DNA of 64,000 nt from Isoetes taiwanensis (GCA_021234155.1 JAJEKV010000073.1:684213-748212); one strand, 5' to 3'. Counted from the first letter of the stretch, positions 1 through 11,711 are shown. The notes: generated by a model from the letters alone, not told the origin. Translations and numbers: made by a program.

Positions 1-502
1 ATCTAGTTATTATTGGTAATGCTTTCATTCTTGCAGTGACATGGGTAGTATAAAGAAGCCGTAGAAAGGTATGTGATATGTGGTTATGGTATTTTCATAT
101 GTATTTCAATTTCACCTCGTGATGCGATGCTTGCGCAAGAACAGAGTAGATCCTCCCCGCAAAGACACTTGATTTTTCAAGTTGTGTAGATGATTATTAT
201 GGAGGGAAGCATGATAAGTCAACCCCGGCCCACATCTAGGTCACCTCAACACACATTCAACACATTTGTAGCAGAGCATGAGAGAGGAGGAAAAGGAACA
301 TCAAGTAAGTAATTAGTTTTAAATGAATTTGTTTGGATTTTATAAGGAAGCAACTTGAGCTCATTTTTTAATAATGAGATACAGATTGTCACAAGCAAAG
401 TTACAATTGTAGCTTCATATGCACAACAAATTGAGCTCCCAAGCAAAGGGTTGAATGTGGCAACACAGTGTGTGTCCATATTAGTTTAATTTCTACATTT
501 TC
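1..502. other. Non-coding flank, no gene seen
   Basis: No frame with a recognisable product is visible on either strand. The stretch lies just upstream of the spliced coding remnant that begins near 503 and may contain its 5' region or an upstream intron, but no start or splice site could be fixed. Confidence 0.4.
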
Positions 503-2088
503 TTGATGTTTATGCTGTTGTTGACAATGAGTTATCTTGTAGTACTGGAACCAGCGAGCGAGGAGAACAATGAGGCCGTCTCTGACACTCTAAAGAAAAA
601 AGATATTATTGTAGAGGTCTTCGACACTCCCAAGAAAACAGTTGCAGACAATGTGCAGAAGGTACCAATTCTAAAGCCAATGCCACATCATCAGACCGAA
701 CTTGAAATGTTGTTTTCAAGTGGTAAGTCAAAAACTACTTATTGCATTTAGTTATTGCATGTTCATACATTTTATTATTCGCAGAAACAGAGGAAACTAG
801 TGGATCTATGGCCTTAGTTGGAACTACAATCGAAAAGATTGAAGAATCATGTAAGACAGAACATATACAACCGGGTAATCAAGAAATTTTAGTGGAGAAT
901 GTGGCTACAGATATGAAGCAGGTGGTTGTGGTGAAGCAAGAGAAGGAGGAATCTGAGGATAGAACAGATACAGATAGTGGTGTGAACGAGAAAGAGTCAA
1001 GAAAAAGAAAAGATACAAAGGTGTCGCGCCAACTAAGAGAACTAGAAGCCGCACATCGCTTGAGCAACCGTAAGTGTAATTGGATTAGTAAATATGTGTT
1101 TTATGCTAGTTACCATTGATGCTTGGTTTGCAAAGTGACATGGATAACCTTCGCACAATGGTTCCATTCTATCCGCTCCAAGCTGAACCTCCGATTAAGG
1201 TCACGAAAATACCGCGGTGGAGACATTGTTTAAAGATAGGTACATGTCTAACGTACATTTAGACATATTCGAAGGTATGTGAGCAAAGACATTGACATCC
1301 AAATGGCGAGATGTCTTTTTTTTCTTCCCTTCAAAAACTTTTTGACTTATCGGGCAGCATTTAAAAGATTAGCCCCGATGCTAATAGTATGGGACAACAA
1401 AGTAATGCAATTTGAGAAAGGGCTACAAGGCATTGTTGTTAGTAAATGCCAAGATATTATGGTTCCAGCTTCAAGTTGAGGACCCCGCCCATCATGTTTT
1501 GGTGATTTTTGTTTTAGAGTCTGCAAAAAATTGCAGTACCACCTCAATGGCTTCTCCTGCAATTATTGTGTTGAACTCCATGACTGGTATAATAGTGGAC
1601 AGCAAACTCCTAAATATGTGAGCATTTTCTTTCAGTATATGTACCACTGCTGCTTGCTTAAATCTTAGTTGCATGTTCTTATTTGTGTGTGCAGTTTCAT
1701 AAGGATGTCATCACATATCTAACCAACTCTAGCTCACGTGAGTCGAATTATATGTGAAGAATGCAAAGAAGAAGGAAACTATTCCGCAGGTTCCACAACA
1801 ACCGATAATGTAAGTCATGGTCTTTATGTGATGGCCTTTATGCAAGCTTTTGTGGATGCCCAAGTGAATTCTAAAAGCATGGTGAGTTGTTCTTATATTT
1901 CACATAAATCTTTTGGGATGTTTTATTGTAGCGGATCTTAATTCTTGTGTTTGTTGCAGTTTTCATCAACATGGTTCGACAAGGATTTTGCACTTGGCAG
2001 AAGAAATGTATTAATAAAAGCCATGATTGAATATGGTTTGAGAAGAAGAGATGAGACAAAACAAGTTGTCACCGGGCTCAAGGCGTAA
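503..2088 (+). pseudogene. Ulp1/SENP-like SUMO protease remnant, spliced
   Basis: A broken, intron-containing gene that resembles C48 (Ulp1) cysteine proteases, which cleave SUMO or process SUMO precursors. Two 5' exons are well defined: one ends at 722 before GTAAGT, the next runs 785-1069 between CGCAG and GTAAGT, and the phase-1 junction keeps the frame open. This part is acidic and lysine-rich. Further on, about 1,279-1,620 encodes a helix-rich stretch, then an IMVPAS strand and an HHVLVIF segment like the Ulp1 strand around the catalytic His, followed by an IIVLNSM segment like the LDS motif. VPQQ and SHGLYVMAFMQAF at 1,790-1,850 match the PQQ...DCGLYV region, but the catalytic Cys position reads His. 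A last exon (about 1,958-2,088) carries WFDKDF and ends in TAA. At least two frameshifts and the lost Cys indicate a dead copy. The family call rests on motif order only. Confidence 0.5.
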
Positions 2089-2245
2089 GAGTGGTAGTTA
2101 AACTCATTCCAACTTATGGAATTTAAAGCTAATTGACTATTGTACTTTGAAATTTATTTGAATAAGAAATTGTTTGCAACGCTTTAATTTCTATCAAGGG
2201 GTTAAAAACTAGAATTAGTTTAGACTTTCTGCCTTATCCTTAGGC

Positions 2246-3487
2246 TTGGTCGTTAGATGTATGGTTAACCTAACTCGCCTGGATTACTTACGTGGGCTTA
2301 TTATATTTGATCTCCAAGGCATTTTGGGTTACTATTGTAAATCAGCACCCAAGGACTATAATGGCACTCAAGTGCCAATCCAATTACCCGATGGAGTCTT
2401 CTTTTGTCGCCCATTGTCGAAATCATTGTTGTACCGGTGTTCCAACCATTGGGATTTATCGCTTGGTCGATCTTCCCTTGGATGTTCTCGGACAGCCATT
2501 GTAGACAAGTTGTATGAGCAAGGCATACCAAGATTTAAATTCATTTATGGTGGCAATAGATGTTGGACCCTCTTCTTAGAGGCCAATGATGGGACGTATA
2601 TATATTTCTTTTTTCCTTTGGATATTCCACCCTCAAGTATCCGTAATACGGAAATAGATGTGTTATGATTACTGACCTTCCTTTCAAATGTATCTTCAAT
2701 GAGGGTTGCTCTTCTCGATACCAAAGATGGCATCCCAAAGCTAACCGGTGAAGACAAAGATTTGTGTTGGCTATTTGACCGGGTTTGTAGGCTTGAAGAA
2801 TGCAAATGACTTTACCACTTATGTCCAAGAGCATCAATTTGATACTTCTCGTGCATACAATGACACAAGAGGAAATGCATAAAAATCTCAATATGGTGAA
2901 GACATTGATAGTTTATGGAGCTTTTGCAATAGAGGTTGCTTGCTAATTAAGAAGCCTAGCATCACAGTGAAGAGATTTACAATAATAGAAGAATCTAGTG
3001 AAGATGATGAAGGTGGGGTACAAGATGAGTGTGCTGGTACATCAGATAGCAAACAAGTCGAGGACACGGCACATCTTCGTATGTATCTAACTTAGGTAAT
3101 ACAATTATGCTTAGATGTTGTATGTTGTAGAGCTTTTGCAATACAGGCTGTATGTACATAACTTAGGTAATACAGTTAAGCTTTCACATGATATACTAAT
3201 AATTTTGTATGCATTGTAGGTGTAAGGAATGATCCACAAAACAAGTGTCAAATTCTTCAACCAGCTGAAGTAGATCTTCAACCAACTGATCTAGAAGAAA
3301 GAAATCTAAGTTCCCAATATGCTGGCCGGGGGACTAATCCAAGGTCGAATACCATGCTTCCCGAGCTTTGGGAAATGGTTGAGAGAATCGATGATTCGGA
3401 TACTCGAAGCAATTTGCTAAATCTATTTGCAAATTCCAAGGTTTACTACATAATCCTTGGGGAGACCATCCTTTGCGTAAGTAGTTG
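2246..3487 (+). pseudogene. Unrecognised spliced coding remnant
   Basis: I do not recognise this protein. A 140-codon frame (2,246-2,668) ends in TGA, but the same frame reads on plausibly to about 2,810 (it includes the stretch DTKDGIPKLTGEDKDLCWLF). A second frame from about 2,785, with one TAA near 2,880, continues as an acidic region (ESSEDDEGG) to a donor GTATGT at about 3,078. The acceptor TTGTAG near 3,219 opens an exon rich in Gln, Leu and Asp that ends at a stop near 3,487. The intron has canonical borders, so this is gene-derived. It follows the Ulp1-like remnant on the same strand by about 150 bases and may be the next gene or part of the same mobile unit. The internal stops mean it is probably not expressed as one protein. 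Confidence 0.35.
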
Positions 3488-3489
3488 AT

Positions 3490-3990
3490 CAGCCAATAGG
3501 GTGGACCGCCTTCCAATAGCCGTGAGAATGCCCAACAAATAGTGCTACCGCTGCAAAGACATGTAAATCCCGAAAACCGTTGGAAGAAAGGCGCATGCAT
3601 GATGCAATAGTAATGAGATATTGTGTTCCAAATGACATAGTGATTAGGCCCCGCTTCTTAAGTTATTAAGTGTACACATCGTACTATTTGCTCCGTAAAT
3701 ATAATTATGTGTACCTTTTGCACTTGTCTACAATTTGAACTTCAACATGTTCCATGCTATATTTTACAAACCAGGTAGTTCACACAGTACAAACCACTGC
3801 AAATTCAATTCAATTCAAAAAGTAACACAATACAAAGCACTGCAAATTCAAAGCCTTCACCTAATCCAAGGCATCCACCATTTCGGAAGACTTCCTAGCA
3901 ACATCTCATGCACATCATCGACAATGCAAAAGCTGCACTAGCACCTTTAACCCCGATTTATCTTCTTCATGGGAAATTTAGCTCCAATAA
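3490..3990. other. Non-coding spacer
   Basis: AT-rich sequence between the convergent remnants. It contains short runs built on TACAAACCACTGCAAATTCAA (two imperfect copies near 3,788 and 3,830). No gene or terminal repeat was found. Confidence 0.4.
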
Positions 3991-5686
3991 TGCACTCTAC
4001 CGGCACCAATACTTCTCTATCATCCAACAACTTATATTTGTTATGGCAACTTGGCAATTTCTCGATAATAGTAAGTCGATATGATCAAGGTCACACGCAT
4101 GATGCTCATTCTTGTAATCATCAATGACCGCTTGATCCAATACATGCTTTTCTCTAGTGCAAGCAAGAACATAGTATGGCACATCTTCCTCATTACCAGG
4201 AAGAGCAAAAGAAGCAAAATTATCACCAAACTGTATCACATCATGTAACTCCTCTACCTCATTTGCAAACATTGCGCTTTACGATTCCAATTGCACCTTC
4301 AAAGATGTGCACATGGGACTAGCTTCTTCAATGTCCACTTTCCACGTTGTTGAATAGACTCACATGCTCGCCATTCAAAGTTTATGCAGTAATCGCAAAA
4401 ACAAGATAGTGGTCTAACCATCAAGAAGGTTGGGTCCTCCCGACTTATGGAAGATACACAAAGGCCTTTTGGACACCGTGAAGGGGTTGCACATCAAATG
4501 GCTTTGACCTGTCAATCTCAGCCTCCTTCACTTCCCAATACACTCTACTTAACTTGAGATTTCTTGTTTCTCAAAACAACACGTGCATCATGAGCACCCT
4601 TTATTTCAATCCCATGCTCTCTTCTTTGCTCACATCGCCAAGAGTTGCTTGGCCTTGGCAGCCTCTCCATCATGTTCCCCTTCCCATGCCCCGATCCAAG
4701 AAAAATTCCATTGTACCTAATGCCATGCCGACAATGGTACCGCATATGAAGTAGAATGATCTTCCTCGATTTGAACCGAAAGCAAAGACAACCATCCGAC
4801 CACACGAGATGATACCGCATGTGAGATCCTCCATTCTCTTTCAACCACCAAGATGAAGTTGAAATGCATGTTGTACAAAATGTGTGTCATGACTTCTATC
4901 ATCAGAAACATATAAGTGAACAGTCTTCTGCAACTTACCATTTACCTTGAAGAGAGTGATGTGTACCAAAATAGTGATCTGGTCTGCATTCCAATGTTCA
5001 GACTGCACTTCTTTGAAGGGCTGCAATGTGTAATTTTCTGCAAAGTCTACTACCGATATCACGTAATCATCTCTTAGACTCAATGCTTCTCCTAAATTCC
5101 TTGCTCGCCAATGAGCCGCAAAGTTGTGATGCACAAACTTTTCATGTGATCAAACATGGCGAGATAGCATGAAAGGAGCATCCGCTTGCTTCTCCACCAA
5201 TCTTAGTCTTCTAGAAGTGCCCTTCCTTGACTTCTCGTCCATATAACAGTAAGCCTGCCATTTAACATCATCTTCATTATTCTGATCAGTCTCTTTTGGA
5301 CATAAGGGAATCTTTTGCTTACCACATTTTTCACAATCCCCCCTTATGCACTTCAGATTGTGCCACTCTTCCCTTTCCTCTTTTTGGCAAACCATTTCTC
5401 TCCAAAGAGTGCTAACATTACAAAATGTAAGCTTTTGTGCCTGACAAACCCCATCATGTGTACCAACAGCACATACATCACAATTGCAACTGCAATTTAT
5501 GTGAAACTTTCGCCTCATAGAGTTGAAAGCTTTTCTGAAATTCTCTCGCTTGTTCATGCTTGACACAACAAAGCAAGTGTTTCTCTCCTTCAATTTCCTT
5601 ATGCAACTTGGTTTCAGGTATTCGAACATTCTAATACCAACATCTCCATCTAGATTCTCCTCCACAAACTGCTCATATAGCTCAGC

Positions 5687-6309
5687 CTGCACATTGCAAA
5701 AGAAAATATGTAAGTTGGAGAAGACTGTGCATTGAATACCTTACATATCCAAGACATAAGTAAGAAATACTATGTATACCAAGACATATCAGTTGTACAT
5801 GTAAAAGATTTGATTGAATCAGACATATTCAAGACATATGTACAATAGATTATGTATAGTATCAATTTATAGCACATTTAATCCTACATCCTTACACTAT
5901 GTACATATATATCACATATTATACATGAAATACTTCCAAGAGCAAGTAGATGACCCCATGAACCTCATTTACATGTATAATACATTAAGTAAAAGAATCG
6001 AAAAAGGCTACATCAAAGCAAGTAAACTAAGATTGGCAAAGGAGTTCACTTCTGGCACATTTAATCTTACATCCTTACACTATGTACATATATATCACAT
6101 AATATACATGAAATACTTCCAAGAGCAAGTAGATGACCCCATAAACCTCATTTACATGTATAATACAAGAAGCAAAACAGAATCGAAAAGGCTACATCAA
6201 AGCAAGTAAACTAAGATTAGTAGAGGAGTTCACATATGTGCATGAAAATGTACATGAAAACAACAAAGAAACTGAAATGTAATAGTTTCTTTGACAAAAG
6301 CTTTAATAC
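5687..6309 (-). other. Intron of transposase-like copy A
   Basis: On the minus strand it begins GTATTAAAG directly after the codon for Gln in YLDIPQ and ends TGTGCAG before the codon for Ala in AELYEQF. It is phase 0. Copy B has an intron at the equivalent codon. Confidence 0.7.
5865..6230. repeat. Tandem duplication, ~184-bp period, in intron
   Basis: Two near-identical copies lie side by side; each contains ACATCCTTACACTATGTACA and ATGACCCCAT. They differ by scattered substitutions and a short length change near the second junction. The duplication sits wholly inside the intron of copy A. Confidence 0.85.
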
Positions 6310-7017
6310 CTGAGGAATGTCAAGATACTGGATTGCCTCGCTTCTTTTTTTCCTCACATCCCTGTATTTTGGTGAAACCTTGGTGTTGTTAAGCCAGAAC
6401 TGGATGACTTTTAGCTTGGTTTCTTCATCCAAACGATCAGATCTAGCATTCCTGCCTGCTAATGCCCAAATGTTTGAACCAGCAATTGCCATTCTCTTTC
6501 TTCTGCTAGCAGCATATGAAAGATTTCGGGGATGGCATTTGAGCATCTTGCAAGCAATTCCCTTTTGCTTCAAATCACCATTTTTCCCCACAACCATTGA
6601 TAAAACTGAGTGCTTGGCAGCCAATTTATCACCACTATTAGAGCATTTTACCTCTTCCAATCCATCTTTAAGGTTTTCTAAAATTGCATGCTTGACCACT
6701 GCTTGTGAAGGCAAACCAATCACAGGTTCAAAAAGCTCCAATAGCCTGTGATCTTGCAAGAATCTAGAAGCAAATAAGTACCTTTGATTAGGAGCCAGAG
6801 ATTCAGCTTCTTTTCTCATAACAGTAACAGCATTTTGCACACTGGTCCTTATTTTTTTGGTAACATACCTTGAGGATGTACTACCCTTTTCAATTTCGCT
6901 ATCATGCTCTGCCATCTTCTTTTTCCCTTTCTCATCTCTCCCACTTTCGAAATTACTGCATGCCACCTGTTGTTTACTCTTCACAATTTTGAATTCACCA
7001 GATGCCATCTGATGTTT

Positions 7018-7150
7018 GCCACATTCGGTTTCAAAATCACCAGATTGCATGTTCTCCTGATCGCCACATTCAGTTTCAAAATCACCAGATTGCATGTTTT
7101 CCTGATCGCCACATTCAGTTTCAAAATCACCAGATTGCATGTTTCCTGAT
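7018..7150. repeat. 45-bp coding tandem repeats
   Basis: About three units encode the acidic 15-residue repeat at the N-terminus of transposase-like copy A on the minus strand. The 45-bp period keeps the frame. Two units are nearly identical, so repeat number could vary. Confidence 0.8.
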
Positions 7151-7290
7151 CCTGGAAAAAAATTCAAATTGTGTTCTACTTTCTTGGTTCGATCTGGGAA
7201 TTTTCTTGGAAGGAAATTTTTCTGGAGGGAATTTTCCTGGAGGAAATTGGAATTTCCTCCAGGAGTTTCGCATCAACCGCCGGCCTCTAC
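7150..7290. repeat. GGAAATT-rich palindromic stretch
   Basis: Clustered GGAAATTTTTCTGGAGG-like repeats. They include a perfect 12-bp inverted repeat CTGGAGGAAATT / AATTTCCTCCAG with a 2-base spacer at 7,237-7,262. It lies just 5' of the readable start of copy A and may be part of its 5' end or promoter; this is not established. Confidence 0.6.
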
Positions 7291-7438
7291 TCGTCATAAT
7301 TACAAACAAACGGGAATTTTGCCCCTTTTTAAATATATAAGACAAAATTTATACATGAAATAAGTACATTTAAAATTCAGCAACCCGTTCAAAAGTTTAC
7401 ATGAATTGCCCCCTAATGTATGACACCCTAACGTGCTT

Positions 7439-8158
7439 TTACCCTGGCCTTGATGTGGGTTCAGCTCCAGGAACAAGTTCTATCTCATGATCTACCATTC
7501 TATGTGGAGGCAATTCTGTTAATTCTTTAGGAAACACATCAGAGAACCCATCCAACACTTTCTGGATCTCAGGAGCAATAGGTTGTTCCTGTAACTCGGC
7601 GGTACCCAAAAATGCACATCCCATTCTTATGCACCCGTTCTTAATCTGTTTCTTAAAACTTTTCCGGGACAAAGGTGTAACCACTAATGACGAAGGCAAT
7701 CCTTCCAGCACATGCTTATCTCCATTAGGACTTTGGCATGTAACTGTTTGCTCTCCGCAATCAATGCAAGCTTTATATGGCCTCAACCATGACATTCCTA
7801 GAATAGCATCATACTTCCCTAGGCTCAATACTTCAAAACTAGTATGGGACTCAAGATCTCCTACTTGGAATTTAAGATTGTCTACCTTAGCATAAGAAGT
7901 CTTAATTTTACCATCAGCCAACTCCACATATCTAGGGTCCCGACTAATCATATTCAAATCTAATTTCTTTGCCAACCTTGGGGAAATAAAACAATGTGTA
8001 CTACCACAATCAATAAGAAAGAGAACAGGAACTCCATGAATAATACACGGAACTCGATAACCCGCGACTTGATTATCTACACGGCCCCCCGTCCGCTGCG
8101 GCATACATGCACATTCTTTCAACAGGAGGGTCCATGATTCGAGCAGCCCTAACTTCAA
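7439..8158 (-). pseudogene. pol: Gypsy protease and start of reverse transcriptase
   Basis: This is an open frame of 239 codons, 3' truncated. It carries a retropepsin-like aspartic protease: the active-site motif reads LIDCGSTHCFIS (Cys in place of the usual Ser/Thr after Asp, as in some plant Gypsy elements), followed by a flap region and ILGMSWL. Then comes the linker FPKELTELPPHRMVDHEIEL that immediately precedes reverse transcriptase in this superfamily, and the frame ends after SRPG. In an intact element this polyprotein cuts itself and would continue into RT, RNase H and integrase. Here the rest is missing, because the element breaks off at about 7,440, some 280 bases from the transposase-like copy A. 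The apparent Met start is internal; translation would come from gag. Confidence 0.9.
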
Positions 8159-9342
8159 CTGCAGGGTTAGCTTGTGCTATAATCCTGTTATCTCCTCTAG
8201 CTTGTCCTCTGCCACCCCTATTATTGTCCCAAAAACCTCCACGACCACCATGGTTACTTCGGCCTCCATTTCCTCTGCCTTGGCCCCGTCCATAAGTATC
8301 ACTAGAATTCAACCTGGACCACTGGTTTGTTTGCCCTCCACGTTGAGAAGATGCAGACGAGGCAGTACTATCCATCCACCTTCTCGGACAATCTCGTCCA
8401 TAATGACCAACTTCTCTGCACCTAAAACATCGATTCTCATTAATACACTTTTCCCTAGTTTCATCATTCAAAGGTGCATACATAGGCGAGATCCTCGATT
8501 TTGACTGCCCTCCTGCATACTAACGGCCTGCAGCCCATGCCACCCCCTACTAGAGAATCTACCTGCGCTTTCGCGAGATCCACCCGATCTGCCATGTGGA
8601 AGGAACTTGTCTCTTCTTAGCATTCTCCAAGGTTGCTTTCTCATTAGGGTCAGATTCACGATTCTTAGCAATTGAATACTTCCTCCAAATCCTTATAGGA
8701 CACACCCTCGACATTGTGCTCTTAATATCAACACAAAACCCTTTACAAATCGAGCACAAAGCTTCTCCTTATCCTCAAAAGGACAATGATCTTGCAACCT
8801 TCTAAACTTCTGTTATATTCGTACCAGTCCCTTTACGTGTCAAGTCCAAGAACTCATTCATCTTGTCAACTTTGTACCCGGGAGGCATAAAATGTCCTTC
8901 AAAAGCGGTCTTAAACTCTTGCCAAGTTGCCTGCCTTTCTGCAACCTTATTTATGTCCCAAAATAATTCTCCCACCATACTCTAGCAAATCCACCCAACA
9001 TTGCTTGAGCCAATACGACTTTTAAGAATCTTGACATTAATGAGTTTAAAGTAAAACTCAACCCCACGAAGCCACGAGTCTGCATCATCCCCTGTAACAT
9101 TCTCTCCAGTAAATACTTCCCTCTTAGTGTCCTTCAGCACCTTCTCTACTTTGCCTTGTCCATGGTTTGTCTTTTGTTGTGAGGCACTCTGCTTTGCAAC
9201 ACTTGCTTTGAATAGCACGCAAGATATTGGCTACATCGGGAGCTCCACCAGCTGTCCGGCTCTTCACGGGGATCCTCACAGGGAACTCATCTCTACAAGA
9301 ATGGGAACCATAGCAAATATCATCAATAATCACAAATCTCAT
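8073..9342 (-). pseudogene. gag: Gypsy gag polyprotein remnant
   Basis: Gag is broken into several minus-strand frames. A frame from the Met at 9,342 gives the N-terminus. Frames over 9,218-8,982 and the following 300 bases contain the retrotransposon gag core (DADSWLRGVEFYF; later WQEFKTAFEGHFMP in another frame). The last frame (8,483-8,073) has one CCHC zinc knuckle, CFRCREVGHYGRDC, and a Gly/Arg-rich tail. Gag forms the virus-like particle and the knuckle binds RNA. At least three frameshifts separate these pieces, so no full protein can be made. The first Met lies 19 bases after the primer-binding site, which suits the true gag start. Confidence 0.8.
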
Positions 9343-9360
9343 AATCCACTAACCAGAACT

Positions 9361-9373
9361 TTGCTCGATACCA
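9361..9373 (-). promoter_or_regulatory. Gypsy primer-binding site
   Basis: On the minus strand TGGTATCGAGCAA lies three bases after the end of the LTR. It resembles the complement of a plant Met-tRNA 3' end (consensus TGGTATCAGAGC, one base different in length). It would prime minus-strand DNA synthesis. Confidence 0.6.
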
Positions 9374-9376
9374 AGC

Positions 9377-11711
9377 TGTGGCCGGGCACGGCGGTTAACC
9401 TCTCGATGGCGGAGATCCCATCGATCTCTACCGTTGGATCTATTTAACCGTTGCAACTCAAGAAATTAATACATGCATACTTAGGTAAAGAATTTAATCT
9501 TTATCGTGCTCTAAGGTCCCAAAATATTATACTTGCCATTGCTCTCGGAAAAATCCCACAAAACAACCAAAGTTTACAAATAATTATAGTTTAAGCCGAT
9601 CCATAATAATAATAGTTATATTAATCAAATGCATTATCTAGCAATCCACACACTTCTACTCTCGCCTTTCTGCAGCTTGGCTACTTTCCGGAGCATCTCG
9701 CACTTCTGCTTACACCATTTAACCACGGGGTTAGTCACACGGACTAAGTGGGAATCGGGGATTTAGAATATATCAAGCATCAATTACCACAAGCATTAAC
9801 TTAGAACAATAATTTAGCCTTACCGTAACCTCGCCCCTGCAATCCAAGTTACTAGTCCAACCAACATAAACACATTGCATAATTATGCTAAGCACAACCA
9901 TTGCAACTTGATTCTAGCATTAAATACCACATATACCCTAGCCAAGCAACCATAGCATCAACATTGCAACCAATATTCCTCTGGGTCTGAGCAAGGTCAA
10001 CTCGGCTGATTCGGGGCCGGTGACATAGAGGCGGGGTAACCACGTGTGTACACACCCTTCCACGCTGCGTCCAGCATTGGAGGACCACTTACTGTGCATG
10101 ACGTTGTACCTTACGGTACCAACGCCCGATGTTCAAAATACCATTTACATAGCACTTTGTACCAAGCCCAGTGAGTCTAGACCATCGCACCTAGACTCCG
10201 GCCCCGAGGGTCTATATCAAAGAATTTCACCATATACAATTACATACAATTCACCATCATGCCCATGCCTTAACATACTCAACATCAAATAATTCCATAA
10301 TTCACACATGAAATGTCTAACCATAGCCTTAATAATGCAAAAATGCAACCATCACCATTAAATTAAAAATAAACGTCTATATCTTTCATAGATTCACTAA
10401 CAATAAGGTTACTAGAGACTTTAATAATATTAATCTATAGCATTTAGATATCGTTATGGTTCCTTTACCAATTTCCTCTATACACAATACATATGCTTGT
10501 TTTTTTTTTTTACATAATGTTACTTAGCTAATTTCCAAAGGTTTTCTCTTTTTAATATATATAACTAGATAACTTGTTAGTCTTCTCATGTCGTTATGAC
10601 CATTAGTATAAACCCGCCTTAACAAGGGCCTCCAGCTTAAATATATTCCGAACCCAACAACTCAACCTTGATATTTTAAGATAGAACCTTAACTTTAACC
10701 TCAAACTTTTTATTATTACTTCCTTACTAACTATTAACTAAATCGTTAACATTTTTTACTTCATAACCTAACCCTAACTACGTTACAGGTGCGACCTCGG
10801 CCTGCTGCTGTCGGATTTGGCCTCCAGGCCATCGATTCCATGCCAAAACTCCCTAGCTCCTCCCGATTTTGGTTGCAAAGAGGTTTTCTGGCCATTTCGG
10901 CCAGTTTCCGACCCAAATCCGGCAGTTCCGGATCAATTCTTGAGCACCAAAATCATGGGATTTACAGCTGAATCTTGCTTTGATCTTCCTGATTCCTCAT
11001 TCCTTTTCCATTTCGGCCTCCCTAAGGCCCAAATCGACCCATTTCTCATCACATTTCATGCTTCCAGATCATCACCGATACCAGGATCCTGTTATATAAA
11101 CGGCAGCATGCCAGGGAACTTTTACAGTTTTAACACAGTTTTAACTGATTCCAGCCATCCCTTTACCTTAATCCATCCCCCATGTTCTAATATGAGCTAT
11201 TCCAGTACTTCTGGCATGATCTAGATGCCTGTCTCACTTAGATCCGTGATACTTTTTGCAACTGTCAATATGCCATCATAAAATACTTCCAAATTCAATC
11301 ATGCAAGCTTTTTCCATATTCATGCACTTTTAGTTTAACTCTAAATCAATACTAAGTTTCATAACAATCCTACTGCATCAACACAATTCAGCATGCACAA
11401 TTTTGCTACGCTAGAAAACCCCAGGTGTAAGGCTTGATCCCCACCTGGAATCCCGCTTGTTACTTTTTCTGCGCTCCAACACGCTCCCAGAGCTCTGCAC
11501 GCGATTCGCTCCTTCAGCAATCCCTCAGCAATCAATCTTTTCCCAATGCTTTTCTCTGTACTTATATTTATTTTTGACCACAGTATTTCGTCCGTATAAT
11601 CTCTACATATACGACGTATTTCTCTGCATGCGTGATATTTTGATTAATATTCCTTTGCATCTTTTAGATAAAATAATCCACAATTTACCTCAAAATCCTA
11701 GGTCCGTTACA
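9377..11711 (-). repeat. 5' LTR of Gypsy element
   Basis: On the minus strand it starts TGTAACGGACCTAGG at 11,711 and ends CCGGCCACA at 9,377, giving TG...CA termini and 2,335 bp. The inner edge is fixed by the primer-binding site. The outer edge is fixed by the switch to kinase sequence shared with 16,505. It contains AT-rich and GC-rich blocks and no gene. Only one LTR is present, so its length cannot be confirmed by comparison. Confidence 0.7.

Larger units (their letters stand above)
3997..7167 (-). pseudogene. DDE-transposase-like gene, copy A
   Basis: A minus-strand gene of an uncharacterised transposase-like family, judged to be a mobile-element protein from its acidic motifs and its second local copy (30.3-33.3 kb). 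Exon 1 (about 7,149-6,310) has three 15-residue repeats of the type GDQENMQSGDFETEC, then a basic region with CHPRN and ends at YLDIPQ. A 623-bp GT-AG intron follows (6,309-5,687). Exon 2 (from 5,686) holds a Cys-rich block (CSCNCDVC...C...WHNLKC...CEKCG), then VVDFAENY (about 5,040), the putative first acidic position. After a frame change come WSDG (about 4,770) and SGHGKG with EHDGE after another shift (about 4,670), then CFCDYC (about 4,390) and a C-terminal region (4,272-3,997) that aligns with copy B. Breaks: an in-frame TGA at 5,150-5,152 and at least three frameshifts. No terminal inverted repeats were found. Confidence 0.7.
7440..11711 (-). mobile_element. Truncated Ty3/Gypsy retrotransposon
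   Basis: Minus-strand order is LTR (11,711-9,377), primer site (9,373-9,361), gag (9,342-8,073) and protease plus the first residues of reverse transcriptase (8,158-7,439). The sequence stops at the start of RT, so most of RT, RNase H, integrase and the 3' LTR are missing. The outer LTR edge abuts a protein-kinase fragment at 11,712, which shows that insertion took place inside a copy of that repeat. Frameshifts in gag show the element is inactive. No target duplication can be tested because the other end is lost. Confidence 0.88.

Noticed and set aside
10781-10787. CGTTACA as the outer end of the Gypsy LTR
   Set aside because: It fits a TGTAACG start, but the sequence does not switch to a different repeat there, whereas the same motif at 11,705-11,711 borders known kinase sequence.
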